Shown here piece after piece: positions 10,746-21,689 of a stretch of 64,000 nt of DNA. The notes beneath the pieces are model-generated. The model worked only from the letters and a program-made list of their open reading frames with translations. It searched no databases and was not told the origin of the DNA. The stretch comes from Distichodus sexfasciatus (taxonomy: Eukaryota > Chordata > Actinopteri > Characiformes > Distichodontidae). The stretch's first letter is position 1. The number at the start of each line of letters is the position of its first letter. Both the position numbers and the translations under genes were made by a program. The stretch covers positions 4,430,047 to 4,494,046 of the forward strand of contig JAVGVS010000021.1 in NCBI GenBank assembly GCA_032718565.1. The letters are read 5' to 3'.

Positions 10746-11400
10746 ATTACATCAGAATATTCAATGTCTCTTTGCAGAGTTTCATTTAATTTAGTTTCAT
10801 TTATTAATAGGAGAAAAGCTGATATTGTTCTAATGATCAGGGTTTACATTGATTCATATGTGTTAAAATAAGAGGTTCTACACCATTAACTTGTGCGCAC
10901 ACACACACACAGAGCCAACAGCAGCATCCAAAGCCTTGCTCGCCTCACCTAAAAGCTCAGCATCGCACATAAAACAAACCCCACAGAAAAGTTGCAGAGT
11001 CACACTTTAGCTGAAACCCAACACCATCTGCTAAGAGCTGCTCCTTGACGCCGCTTTGTTGACGGTTGTTGCACTAAAGGCTCGGTGTTGTGTAACCGTC
11101 CTGCTGCACGTCCCTGGGTAGAGATGGCAGAGAGCTAGAGCGGCCCACATTAAAATTCATAAGCTTTGGTCACTCGTATGATGGTGTTAGCCTACAGCGG
11201 CCCACAATGCTACTCAAGCATGCATACACGACACCGAGCCGAGCAGTGTGACCTACTCCTCCACCTTGGAACTTTGCTTCACCTGAGCTATTCTGAGGAA
11301 GGCAAACACGTGCAGGGTGTAACGGCTGGGCGATTCGGGTTTAATGGCTGAGAGGCAGCTGTGTAAATGATTCGTCTGATGCCGTGGGGGAAAACAGACA
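10746..11400. other. Intronic DNA, nothing recognised
   Basis: Contains a short (CA)n run near 10898-10912. The rest is unique-looking with no exon signals. Confidence 0.4.
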
Positions 11401-11404
11401 CGTC

Positions 11405-12745
11405 TCAGTACCAAGGATGTAAATCACTACTTCCATCACAACACAATATTAAATGTCAACGATTCAACGTCTGCCGATTTTCAATTCGATTCCATTGCAG
11501 CAAAAGATATGAGACGCTATCACATGCTGATTAAATACAGTCCCTTCCAGCTGACGTCTCCATGCTTGGTAATGGACCAGTGTTGGGGAAGCTACTTTTA
11601 AATGGTAGCTTTTCAAGCTACAAGATACTTATGATAAATGTAGATAAGCTAGAACCAAGCGTGAGTTTTAATACGGTAGCTAGCAACACTACACTACTTG
11701 CTTCCATCTTCACCAAGGTGGACTCCATCTCGCAGCTAACAAGAGCATGCTGTGATGTAACAGGTGTGCACTGATGGGCAGAAATACAATTTCAAGGAGA
11801 GATTTTTTACCTTCATAACAATCTAGCCTTTTATCACTCTATATCTATTTATATAAATGCTATTTATAGAAATGTAGTTGCTTTTAAAGCTACAGTAAGA
11901 CACTAAAAGACTAGTTAAGTTAGTAGCGTCCCTAATTATGTGATTGCGACGAGTAAACATTGCCATTCAATTTTTATTCCACACACTTTTTCTAACTGTT
12001 ATTCCTCCTACAGTTTTTGTGCTAGAAATTTTATTCCAACTCTAAAACATGCACCCCATAGTGCTGTGTGGTGCTTGTCTACATGTTTATGACATGCTCA
12101 AACGTTCGTGAGTTCTGTCCATTTTTTGTCCGTTTTTCCCTATAGGCTAACATGGAGCTCATGTTTTGACGCTTTACAGCACGGTAGCCAGTCTTTACAA
12201 AGCCACCAAATACGACGTGATTTGAGGGCCCATATGCCTCTTCACATATCTGTAACCATGTGACCAGTGACCCACACATGTCTTTTTCATCCTTTTTTCT
12301 GTTCTTTATTTTTTCCATAGGAACTCATTAGTTTTCTCCCATTAAGGATTTGGGACTCAAAAGCTTTCCTTCACCTAATTTCACATGACAGTCAACACGG
12401 TTCTTATGCGACCTCAGACCACCTCACTGAACACACATTTCAATCAGTTTCCACCCGCACTCGTCTTTTTCTTACTTTTATCATCCCTCGTTCTTTCCCC
12501 ATTCACTAAAATAGCATTTTAATCAAAGTCTTTCTACTCAGACAGTTTTCATGCTGCAGTCACAAAACTTAAACAATCACACTGGTATTTTTTTTTCTTA
12601 ATCAGCTACTCCCCAATGCTGCGAGGGACGTTACAATATGTATGATGACTGAATGATGATATTACTTAGGATTGATGCAAAGTGCTTGCTGATCACTGAA
12701 TTGATATATCACTATAGATCAATGTATCGTTACACCCTATAAAGC
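11405..12745 (+). mobile_element. hAT-like element M, interrupted
   Basis: The left end (11405-11500: aatcac, cgattcaacgtctgccga) and right end (12625-12745: tatgtatgatg, ctgatcactga, ending in gtatcgttacaccct) match the two ends of the M copy at about 38695-39105. The right terminus also resembles the end at 34683. The interior is interrupted by an X element (11575-11935). No transposase is seen. Confidence 0.5.
11575..11935 (+). mobile_element. hAT-like element X, copy inside M
   Basis: Begins cagtgttggggaagctac, the same terminus as the 28065-29076 copy, followed by the block ccatcttcaccaaggtggac. The right end is degraded (gtagcgtccctaa instead of the family's gctactccctaacactg). No clear 8-bp duplication remains. 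Confidence 0.6.
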
Positions 12746-13546
12746 AGCCATAAAGCAGCCGTAGTGTTATCGATTAGCTGGAACCACTCCAAAACCGGTC
12801 TGATTAAGCTAAATAAAGGGACATGATTATGTAATGTCTCTCCCTCTCCCTTTTTCACTCTCATTTATCTCTCTTTGGATGATGAAATGATGCTAAGGCC
12901 CTAGAGTCAGATTACAGTTGCACACACCGGTCGCTGTCAAAACAGTCTGAGGAAAGCTTAGAGACATACATGTACGTTCAGATGTTGAATATATTTTGTA
13001 GGAATTTTGAAAGTACTATTTATGACAATAAAACAATATAAAATAAAATATTTTACAACATTACTATAAAATCCAGTAGTATCAAAATCCTGTGTTGGTT
13101 ATGCTCTAACTGCCATTACCTTGCCATTACCTGCCAAAGCAGTTCACGAATCTAGTCTATGCCTGGTCTATATTTTTAATGTTATAGAATTTTAAAACTT
13201 TTAGAGAGGAGTATTTCTCATGGTATCTTGCCATTTTTTTTGACATCGTAAAGACATGATATATTATGACTGCTGTAGTCTTCAGAAAGCATAGCACACA
13301 CACTCACACATGCTCATACACACACACACAGTTGCCTGATCTCTGCATTCTCTCTATTCAGCTATTTTTTGCTGAAGCCCTGGTGGCAGCATTAGCAAGC
13401 AGTCTGACTCCGTCTCACAGCAGATTTGCCATCGCGTCTCCGAATCCTCTGCGGTTCTTCTTTCATGACATGGTTTGCTCTCCTCTTTTCTCCACCCCTT
13501 AGAAGAGCACACCATCTCATGTGACTGCCGTGCTTTCACGCTACAC
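12746..13546. other. AT-rich intronic DNA
   Basis: No gene or repeat family recognised, apart from imperfect CA-rich sequence at about 13295-13332. Confidence 0.4.
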
Positions 13547-13927
13547 TGGGGCTGTGCAATAATTCGAAAATTAACCAAAACTGACATTCAGAACATCTAA
13601 TCAGCATAATCTTGCCCTTAACGGTAATTTCAACTATTTCTGAAATTCTGAATACTTTTCCCAGTGTCCATGTAGTGTGCACTTAAAAACATACTACCGT
13701 GTGTATCGTCACATCACTCCGCCCCGTTTAGTCTGCAACTACATGTTTTTCCTTTAATTCTTTTAAAATCAAAAAGATAAGACACACACTCAAACTTGTC
13801 AGTGAACTATAATGGCAAAACAAACCAAACCCCCGCCAAAAAACAACATACTCATTTACTAAATGTAATTGAGGTAAAATCTTAAATTAATCGTGATAGC
13901 GATTTGAGGTCATACTGTCCAGCTCTA
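13547..13927. mobile_element. hAT-like non-autonomous element
   Basis: The ends are imperfect inverted repeats of the fish hAT type: tggggctgtgcaat at the left, and tactgtccagctcta at the right. The right end reads tagagctggacagta in reverse. The interior is AT-rich and non-coding. I could not find a clean target duplication. Confidence 0.45.
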
Positions 13928-13929
13928 GT

Positions 13930-14083
13930 TTGAGGATAGCATTTTATTAGTTGATACTATTGGCAGCAGATTTTGCATACAAAGTTTGTCTTTCCCGCAT
14001 TTTGATATCCGTCGTAAATCATAATCAAGGTGAAATGATCAACTAATCATTATATTGATTTGAGGTTTTATCACCCACCCCTA
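13930..14083 (-). mobile_element. hAT-like element W, fragment
   Basis: Ends in gaggttttatcacccacccc, the reverse of the start of the W copy at 17836 (taggggtgggtgatatgacc). The internal aaggtgaaatgatcaactaat matches that copy as well. Confidence 0.55.
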
Positions 14084-14506
14084 CTTTTCACTCCATCGAA
14101 CATTGTCATGCAAGCACCAGGAGCAAATGGGTGGAGGTAGAAGGTGAGGAAGACAATGCTGAGCATGAAAAGGTCACGGCCAAGGCCACTAAAGCACTGT
14201 ATAACACAAAGGCAGCGAATGGAGAAGGCACAGAGAAAAGCAGTGATGTAAGTTTCGGGGCTAATGCGGCATGAAGGCAGGCTTACGGCAGATTAAGCAT
14301 GGAGCCAGTCCCAGTTCACTATTAAATCGACGTATACCGACCTCCACACTCCGGTTAGAGGGAACGCGCCTCTGAAAACTGGAGCGCGGACATGACGTGA
14401 GAGCGCACGCACTGCAACACATCACCCATCCATTAAAAAGGAAACATCAGGTATCAACAGACAGGTGGAACCTAAGAGTTCGGGGTGAGGAGGAAGTAAC
14501 GCTGAG
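14084..14506. other. Intronic DNA, nothing recognised
   Basis: Unique-looking sequence with several CpGs around 14330-14410. No exon signals. Confidence 0.35.
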
Positions 14507-14857
14507 ATTTTGGGGAGTAGCTAAATGCAAGTTGCAATGCTACTAACTCAACTATGTTTAACAGTAGGGAAGCTACTCATAATATGCTGTAGCTTTAAAA
14601 AAACCTAAAATTTGTACAGTATATTAATGTCATTGCATTACATCATTATCTAAGCAGCTGCGAAATGGAGTCGGAAGAGTTCACCTTGATCAAGATGGAA
14701 GAAAGAACCTGTGTCTGTGAAATATCTTCAATGTAGTTCGCTATTTTTTCTTTTTAGCTTGTTGTGTAGCTAAAACAGTAACTTAGCTGTAGCTTAACTA
14801 CTTTTAGTAAGAAGAGGCTTGAAAAGCTATGTTTAAAAGTAGCTTCTCCAGATACTG
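14507..14857 (-). mobile_element. hAT-like element X, reverse copy
   Basis: In reverse it starts cagtatctggagaagctac and ends near gctactcccc. It shares the X block around the gagtccacctt-type sequence. Length is about 350 bp. No transposase frame. Confidence 0.55.
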
Positions 14858-15280
14858 GGAAGGAGCGAGGGAGAGGAGGAGGAAGACAGATTGCTTTCGG
14901 GTGCTGGTGTATGCGCTTTTCTCTCACGCTTTATTTTATTTATTTGTGATGAATCTGCTCACTGCTGAACAATGAGCGGAGGGAAGTGGCGAGCCGGAGA
15001 GGCAGTTGGCACAGCGGGGATGAAGAGGGCATAAAGGGAGAGGGAGGGGGAGAAAGAGCGAGAGAGAGATAGAGTGGTATAGGGAGATGGAGAGATGGAG
15101 AGGAAGAGAGTTTAAGAGAAAATGAACTTGGGGGAGAGAGGTAAAGGCAGAGAACAAGGGAGAGGTTGAGGGGGAGAGAGAAAGGGAGGGAGAGATGGAG
15201 ACAAAAGGGGGTGGTGAAAAGGAGAGATATGGAAGTGTGAAGAGAAAGAGGTGAAGAAAGAGAGAGGGATCGGGAGGTCG

Positions 15281-15343
15281 AGAAATGACAGAAAGAGGGG
15301 ATAATGGGGCCCCACCCCATTATCCCCTCTTTCTGTCATTTCT
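15281..15343. repeat. Perfect 29-bp inverted repeat (hairpin) in the purine tract
   Basis: The arm 15281-15309 is the exact reverse complement of 15315-15343, with a 5-nt spacer (cccca). The second arm is the only substantial pyrimidine-rich block on the plus strand within the purine tract. It therefore looks like a short inverted copy of the adjacent sequence. Confidence 0.9.
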
Positions 15344-15944
15344 AGATGATAGAAAAAGTGGTGGAGATGGAGGGAGAGAGGACGGAGGGGACGCGAGGTG
15401 GAGGGAGAGAGGACAGAGAGGAGAAGAGGTGGGGGGGAGAAGAGGATTGGGAGAAAAGGAATAAAGAGAAAGAGGAAGGTGGAGAGTAGATGGACAGATG
15501 GAGGGAGTGATGGAAGAAAGGGATATAGAAAAAAGTGTGGAGTGAAAGAGAGGTGGAGGGGGAGAGAGAAGGAAGGAGAGAGGGGAGAGGTGAGTGAAGG
15601 AAAAAGCTAGAGGGGGAGAGAGGTGAGAGGTAGAGAGAGAGACAGAGAGAGGGGTGGGTGAAGAGTGAGAATGAGACAGGGAAGAGGATAGACAAAAGGG
15701 TGGGGGAAAAGTGACAAGTGGAGGGGAAGAGGGGAGAAGAGAAAGAGGGAAAGGAGGCATGGATTGGGAGAGGGAGAAAAGAAAGAATGACAGAGAGGAA
15801 GGACGGAGAGAGGGAGGGAAATGGGGAGAGGATGAGAGGGAGGAGAGAGAGATGGAGGTGCAGAGGGAGAGAGGTAAAGGGGGGTTGGGAGAGAGAAAAA
15901 GAGATGGAGATAAAGGGGGGAAGGACAGAGGGAGGGAGAGAGAG

Positions 15945-15974
15945 AAGAAGAAGAAGAAGAAGAAGAAGAAGAAG
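15945..15974. repeat. (AGA)n microsatellite
   Basis: About 10 AGA units embedded in the purine tract. Confidence 0.95.
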
Positions 15975-16356
15975 CTAGAAAAAAGGGTGGAGAGAGAGAG
16001 GAAGAGTGGAAGTGGAAGGGTATCGGGAAAAGGGTATTGGGGAAGTGGAAGGATATCGGGAAAACCTGAGAGAAAGAGCGAGAATGGAGCGAGAAAGGAG
16101 AGAGTGAGAGGGCGGAATGAAAAAGGGTAGAGGGGAGGAGGGAGAGAGAATGAGCGACGTTGATAGAAAAAGTGATCTAGAGAAAGAGAAAGATGGAGAA
16201 AGAAAGAGGGAGAGGATGAGGGAGCTGGAAAAAAGGGACGAGAGAAAGAGAGAGAGAGAGAGAGAGACTTCCTGCGCCCTTAAACAGAGAGATTAATGAT
16301 CACTCACAAGTACATCTGGAGAGTGCAATAACCACCACCCCCCAACTGTGCTCGCT

Positions 16357-16384
<28 letters not shown>
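16357..16384. repeat. (CA)n microsatellite
   Basis: About 14 CA units directly abutting repeat G copy 2. Confidence 0.95.
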
Positions 16385-16387
<3 letters not shown>

Positions 16388-16665
16388 TTGTATTACTATC
16401 TTTGTGAGGTCTTTCCATAGGCTCCCATAATGACTAGATGTATATAGTTTTACACCTACACCTAATCCTAACCCTAACCCTAAACTCAGTAACCAAAAGC
16501 ACATCTTTTACGTCTTTTCGTTTTTCAAATAAAACAAGCACATTTTCTATAAAGTCATTTTTCCTCATGGGGACCTCTCAAATGTCCCCACAAAGCCCAA
16601 AAAAACAGGTAAAAGTGATTTTAGGGGACAAAAATGTACCCACAATGCGATAAATACATGAATAC
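16385..16665. repeat. Dispersed repeat G, copy 2
   Basis: Same block order as copy 1 (tttgtgaggtc, cccataatgactagatg, acacctaatcctaacc, tttttcaaataaaac, ggggac, tgtcccca). Flanked on both sides by CA-rich sequence. The ccctaaccctaa block inside is part of this repeat, not a telomere array. Confidence 0.65.
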
Positions 16666-17310
16666 ACACACACTCTCACACCCAGTGGCCATATGAGGAG
16701 ATGGTGCTGCAGATGTGTAAAGGTGATTTTCATCCTCCACTAAAGAGCCCAGACGTGTGTGTTGTAGCACTACGTCAGGGGCAGCACTGCATTAACACGC
16801 CAGCTTGTGACCCATGTGTGTGTGTGTGTGTTCCCTGCGTGGGCTGCGACTTGGATGACTCAGAGTGACAGACGCACCCGCTCCTTGTGCGTCAGCGGCC
16901 AATCGATCATCTGCGCTGGCTTCTCAGGGGAAGGTGAATTTGCAACACTGCGCAAACACACACACAGACACACACATTGTGTGAGAGTCCACTGGGGTGG
17001 CACACTGTATCAGAACTACCATCCCTAAGGGCTCACACACAGTTTGTGTGGGTGTGTGTGTTTAGGTATGTGTGTTTGAGAAACGCACTGCTGTAAGGTC
17101 CCAGCCATATGAATGAAATCAACATGCAGAGTTTTCACGACGATTCACTCACTAATGTTTTCATGTTTGAGATTTTTTCGTCGGTATGAGCAGTATCTGT
17201 GAATTCTGCACATTTTATTTTGTAGTAAATTTGACTGCACTGACGGTTGTGCAAAGCATGAGGTTATTGTATTTTCTTCAATTCTATAGTAGTTTATTAT
17301 TACACTATTT
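16666..17310. other. Intronic DNA with GT/CA-rich patches
   Basis: Imperfect GT and CA runs (16814-16830, 16955-16975, 17037-17062) separated by unique-looking sequence. No exon recognised. Confidence 0.4.
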
Positions 17311-17425
17311 TGGCAGTTGGTAGCGTAATGGTTAGGGGTGTTGAAATTGATCATATAATCGATGCATTGCGTTGCAGACATTGCAGGTGGTCCATGACAT
17401 GCCATCCGGTTTCACTACTGAAATG
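17311..17425 (+). mobile_element. SINE A head fragment followed by hAT-like element Y end
   Basis: The first 24 bp (17311-17334) are a SINE A head (ggcagttggtagcgtaatgg) cut off after the A box. From about 17334 the sequence is the left end of element Y (taggggtgttgaaatt) and continues with Y-specific cattgcaggtggtccatgac. Y probably inserted in or deleted the SINE. The SINE lacks its body. Confidence 0.6.
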
Positions 17426-17430
17426 ACTTG

Positions 17431-17765
17431 ATTCCTTCATTATCCGAACCACTTAATCCCTATCGGGGTCGGGGGATGGACCGGAGCCTATCCCAGGAAC
17501 TACGGGCGCATGGCGGCGACCAACCCTGGGCAAGTAACAACACACCGCAGGGCACACACACTCACACAAACACCCTCACATTCACACCTTACATGGGTCA
17601 ATTTAGAGTCGCCAATTAACCTATAGTGCATGCTTTTGGACCGTGGGAGGAAACCGGAGCACTCGGGGGAACCCACAGAAACATGGGGAGAGCATGCAAA
17701 CTCCACACAGAAAGTCCCTACAGCTGAGCCCAGGACCTTCTCACTGTGGGGCAGCAACACTATAC
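17431..17765 (-). repeat. tRNA-derived SINE of the Mermaid/DANA/AFC-like type, reverse copy
   Basis: Carries the hallmark body in reverse: gtgggaggaaaccggagcac, a ggggagagcatgcaaactcc-type block, tcaatttagagtcgccaatt, and the far end cattatccgaaccacttaat. These blocks are shared with a plus-strand copy at 63627-64000. The tRNA-like head region near 17730-17765 is degraded. Confidence 0.75.
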
Positions 17766-17835
17766 TAATAATTAAGAACAACTGGCACACGCTTCAAATT
17801 TATGAGAATGGGAGATTCATTGCTTCAAGAACAAT

Positions 17836-18290
17836 TAGGGGTGGGTGATATGACCTCAAATCAATATCATGATCAGTTAAACATTTCACCTTGATTATCA
17901 TTAATGAACAATTATTCTGTTTTTATTTCTTTTTTTTCTTTTTTTTGCCCTCATACTTCAAAGTTTGTCCTCTAAAATATGATGAACCATTGAAGTTGGG
18001 ATATCTTTTTTAATGCAGGAGAGTGCAAGTCTTCGTGATTTTAAAATCTATTAATAGATTGATTAATTAATTGAAAAGAAACGCAGACATAGTCACAGAC
18101 TGGACAGTCATTTGACAACACAGGTGGTAGTATGTTTTTAAGGGGACAACACCAGAACACATACTAGGGAAATTATTAACAGAATTCTTAAATATTTGAT
18201 ATAAAAAAAAATCAAAATGACAGCCATGAGCAAATTTACGTCAATTAGAGGTGCTGAATGTTGGCTTCAATGCAAAGCCCTAGGAGCAAT
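17836..18290 (+). mobile_element. hAT-like non-autonomous element W
   Basis: Starts taggggtgggtgatatgacc, a typical fish hAT terminus. Near its right end the block caaatttacgtcaattagag recurs at about 43050 in another hAT remnant, just before a gcccagccct-type terminus. Interior AT-rich, no transposase. The right boundary is uncertain. Confidence 0.5.
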
Positions 18291-18742
18291 TCTGCAATTT
18301 GTGAGAAAACCAGCAGTTAGCAAGCAGCTGGAAAAAAAAATCAATGGACTCCTTAATTAGAGAAATCCCCAGGATGCTAAGGTTTCCCCTGCTCCTGCAC
18401 GTCTTTATGTGAGGGAGGATGGAATTTCCAACTGCATGTCGCTCACTGTTACGGGCTGGACAGTGATGCGTTAAAACTGGGGCAGGGTCACAAAGAGGAG
18501 GAGGAAGAGAAAGAGCGAGAGATGAGGATGGCGCTGATGCTGTCCCTTTTGGGTAGGAGTGTCGCTGATCAGCTGCTTCTCGAGGTCTTGGTACTGGTCC
18601 CGGTTTTATACCTTCTTCTTCGCTCAGCCCACGGCAGTAATTAACGTGACGGGATCTTTGTGTCCATGCGAGGAGTTTAGTGGGAGTTGTGACGGGATCG
18701 GCTCTAATTAAACCTGCTATTTTTTCATTCTTCAAATTATGT

Positions 18743-18745
<3 letters not shown>
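18291..18745. other. Intronic DNA, nothing recognised
   Basis: Unique-looking; the 151-codon minus frame over it has no recognised domain. Confidence 0.35.

Positions 18746-18748
<3 letters not shown>

Positions 18749-18778
<30 letters not shown>
18749..18778. repeat. (TC)n microsatellite
   Basis: About 15 uninterrupted TC units. Confidence 0.95.
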
Positions 18779-18781
<3 letters not shown>

Positions 18782-18845
18782 GTCTTCTACTCTGGATTCT
18801 CCCTAGCTCCGCCTTAATACCTTGCCACCATGGTAACGAGCCGCA

Positions 18846-19420
18846 GGGTCTATTTCAAGATTCAAGATTCAAGATTCTTTATTTGTCACGTGCAAATTAT
18901 ACAGGTACAACATGCAGCGAAATGTATCCTGATCCGCTCTTTTAACTGTCCAATTAGGCAAATTAGAAAAATAACAAAATAGGGGTACAAATACAAACTT
19001 AAATAAGGAGGTCAGGGAAATAAGACAAAAAAATAAAACTACATCTTATATACAATAAGGTACATAAAGTTACATATGTGCAGACGGCATGGAGTACAAT
19101 TTTAATTTAAGACTCAAGCTGGGTACAGGTGTATCTGCATGTATATGCAAAATAAAAAAATGTATTGGCGTTTAACCTAAGTTTACAAAATTATTCTAAA
19201 GACAGATGACAGGTGCAATGAGATGTTTTTAAAGTGCAGAGTGCAACTGCAGCATTGTACGTAGCAGACAGAGTAGAAGCATGTGATATTTGGACAGTGA
19301 AATGTGGCAAACAGTATAAATGATCATCACAATTGAGGTTATATAGCAGTATGTAATAGCAGAATTAAGACAGTAAAATGTGGCAGACAGTATAAGTGAT
19401 CATAACAATATGAGGTTTGT
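18846..19420 (-). mobile_element. Retroposon-like repeat Z with (CAAGATT)n tail, reverse copy
   Basis: The left edge has tandem caagatt units, then ctttatttgtcacgtgcaaa and tacaggtacaacatgcagcg. The reverse of the same sequence, with an aatcttg tail, ends the short copy at 28961-29043. A short tandem-repeat tail at a fixed end suggests a non-LTR retrotransposon 3' end; the class is inferred. The upstream extent (about 19420) is approximate. Confidence 0.5.
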
Positions 19421-19916
19421 ATTTATCTGGTAGGATCAAAAATCTCTTGTGTCTAAATAAATACGACTTGCATAAAGATCCATTTATAGAGAAGCATCGC
19501 TACACTGATTTGGACTCTAATATTTTTTACGTCTTAATAATTACATCTTGTAATTGAATAAACTAGATATTTTATGGCTAATATCTTAAAAGAACTTTGT
19601 GTTTGTCAGTTTAAGACCTAGATAAAACTCATATTGAACAGAGGTCAGTCCATATCTTGACATTTCTCCTCCTTTTTTGGAATTCTTGTCATTAATTACA
19701 TTCTGCATTATATCACTCTAATAATCTGGTTTGTGCACTTCAGAGAAATCTGTCTGACTGCTGTGTATTATTAGTCATTTTTCACAACCCTCACCCTTAT
19801 CTAAAGCACAGAGCGAGTCATCTTTATAAGAATAAACTTGCAAATAATTCTGCAGTTGAAAAACACAGCCTAAATCTTCTCTTAGGAACTTTCAAAGAAC
19901 AACCAAATACTTACGG
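19421..19916. other. AT-rich intronic DNA
   Basis: No repeat shared elsewhere in the window and no exon recognised. Confidence 0.4.
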
Positions 19917-20028
19917 GGCCAATTTCTCAGTTGAGGATTAAGCCTAGCCCTAGATTAGCTTTGAGTTTGAATGGTACATCTCCATCTCTTTATCCAAGAC
20001 TAGGCTTAATCCATGTTCAAGAAACCAA
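19917..20028. repeat. Palindromic MITE-like element
   Basis: Inverted ends: ggccaatttctcagttgagg with attaagcctag at the left, and ctaggcttaat with gttcaagaaacc at the right. About 110 bp, non-coding, foldback type. Confidence 0.55.
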
Positions 20029-20091
20029 CACATGAGGTTATTGTTGAATCAGTCCCAGGTTTCAGAATCTGCAAGACGGAATCAATTTGAA

Positions 20092-20337
20092 GTGAAAGTG
20101 AGTGATTTTTTGTCATTGTGAACACACCACAGCACAGCACACAGTGCACCACAACGAAATGTGACCTCTGCATTTGACCCATCTGTGAAAGAGCAGTGGG
20201 CAGCCAACATAGGCAGTGCCCGGGGATGGTAGCTTGCTCATGAGTACCTCAGTGGTACCTTTACCAGTCCGGGATTCAAACGGGCGACACTCCAATCACA
20301 AGGCGAACTCCATAACCGTTAAGCTACCAACTGCCCC
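20092..20337 (-). repeat. SINE family A, full-length reverse copy
   Basis: Complete copy: 3' end agtgagtgattttttgtcat, body gcaccacaacgaaatgtgac and gagtacctcagtggtacc, and a tRNA-like head at the right (aaccgttaagctaccaactg in reverse). Confidence 0.9.
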
Positions 20338-20763
20338 AGCTTGGATCAGATACACCAGAAGAAACAGGTACTTCCCTGAAAATTTCTCATTCACCCCTCC
20401 TCCTCCATTCTCTCTTTTTATCTCATCTTCCTCTAACCTTTCATTCACACTTGTCCTTGTTTCACCCGGGGTTGAGCCTTGTGCTTTTGCTACTCTGGTT
20501 AATTTCTTTTAGGTGGATGTGCGCTAAAAGGGATGCAATGTAAGCCTCTTTGCTTGTCCCCTGGTCATCAAGCCGCACGCACAGCACGTCCCTCCTTAAA
20601 ACGATGCTTTTCACTTTTAATAAATCCCTCCGTTGTGATGCGGTGCATATCACTCCGAGGTGACAGTGCCCCTCTACCTGCCTCTGGAGAAAGGGCTTAG
20701 AGTGCTGGAACTGGGAGAACAATGACCACCATGCAACTCTACCACTGTGTTCTAGGTCAAAGT
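20338..20763. other. Intronic DNA, nothing recognised
   Basis: Unique-looking, with a CpG-containing patch near 20570-20660. No exon signals. Confidence 0.35.
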
Positions 20764-20975
20764 GGGGCAGTTGGTGGTGTAATGGTAGGGTGTTCGCCCC
20801 GTGATCAGAAGGTCGCACTAACACTAAGCAAGGTACCATCCCCACTGCTCCCTGGGCGCTTGTTAGCTGCCCACTGCTCCTTCACAGATGGGTTAAATGC
20901 AGAGGTCACATTTCGTTGTGGTGCACTGTGTGCTGTGCTGTGCTGTGTTCACAATGACAAATAATCACTCACTTT
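20764..20975 (+). repeat. SINE family A, internally deleted copy
   Basis: Head ggggcagttggtggtgtaat and the complete 3' part are present. Sequence between the head and actaagcaaggtacc is missing, which removes the B box. Confidence 0.85.
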
Positions 20976-21317
20976 CAAAGTGTGTGTGTGTGGGCTTGTG
21001 TGTGACGGGTGTAAGGCAGTAGGTTGGGATCTATCCACCAAATTCCTCAGAGGTAAGTCTTCAGGAAAACAGGACAAGCCCAGCGTGGGATGGCCTGACT
21101 GACATGGCGGCTGAAAACAGGGCAGAACGAGAGCAGATCCAGCTGGAGGATTCCGAAAGCCTTCCATGTCTGATTACGCACCTCCCAAACAGGATTAACC
21201 ATGCACACACACACATACACTCTCCCAGTGATGTAGCCAGGCGGTGGTTGTTTAGTCCTTATGCATGTCTGTCCTCCCACGGATAGGCTTCCTCTTCCAA
21301 CACTCTGGTGTCTGGGA
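20976..21317. other. Intronic DNA, nothing recognised
   Basis: Contains short GT and CA patches; no exon or shared repeat. Confidence 0.35.
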
Positions 21318-21572
21318 GTGTGTGCATGTATTTAGGGAGTTGTGAGGACACGGTGGTCCTAAGATTTGCCCATTTTATAGCTTTGTGGGAACATTTTTGT
21401 AGGTGAGGATCGGTTCCCACAAGGGAAACCTGCTATTTATAGAAAAACTAAAATAGGTAAAAGATTTAATTTTGGTTACTGAGGTTGAGGTTGAGGTTAA
21501 GTGTAGCTGTAGCACTATTTACACCTAGTCATTATGGGAGTCAGTGGAAGTACCTCACAAAGATAGTAATAC
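21318..21572 (-). repeat. Dispersed repeat G, copy 3 (opposite orientation)
   Basis: In reverse it shows the G blocks: gtattactatctttgtgagg, cccataatgactaggtg and the ggttccc/gtgaggac-type block. Here it is not immediately flanked by a long CA run. Confidence 0.6.
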
Positions 21573-21689
21573 AGGAGAGAAGGGGGGGAAATTGAAAACT
21601 CTCATTTTCCACCATGTTCTTGTCCCTATGTTTTGGGTCGCGGGACATTATGTCACTCTCTCTGCGACTTGACCTTCAACCCAACTTAT

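Larger units (their letters stand above)
15020..16270. repeat. 1.25-kb polypurine/polypyrimidine tract
   Basis: The plus strand is overwhelmingly A/G for about 1.25 kb, built from degenerate gagaga, ggagag and gaaag units. The long open frames on both strands (Glu/Arg/Gly-rich plus, Ser/Pro/Leu-rich minus) follow directly from this composition and are not genes. Such mirror-rich tracts can form triplex (H-) DNA and mutate by slippage. The tract contains the perfect hairpin at 15281-15343 and an (AGA)n run at 15945-15974. Confidence 0.95.

Noticed and set aside
15320..16130. Open frames of 117-146 codons on both strands
   Set aside because: They follow from the polypurine tract: Ser/Pro/Leu-rich on one strand and Glu/Arg/Gly-rich on the other, with no gene structure.
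16455..16485. Telomere-like ccctaaccctaa sequence
   Set aside because: Only two to three units, and it is part of dispersed repeat G; not an interstitial telomere array. The gggttaggg near 56472 is equally short.
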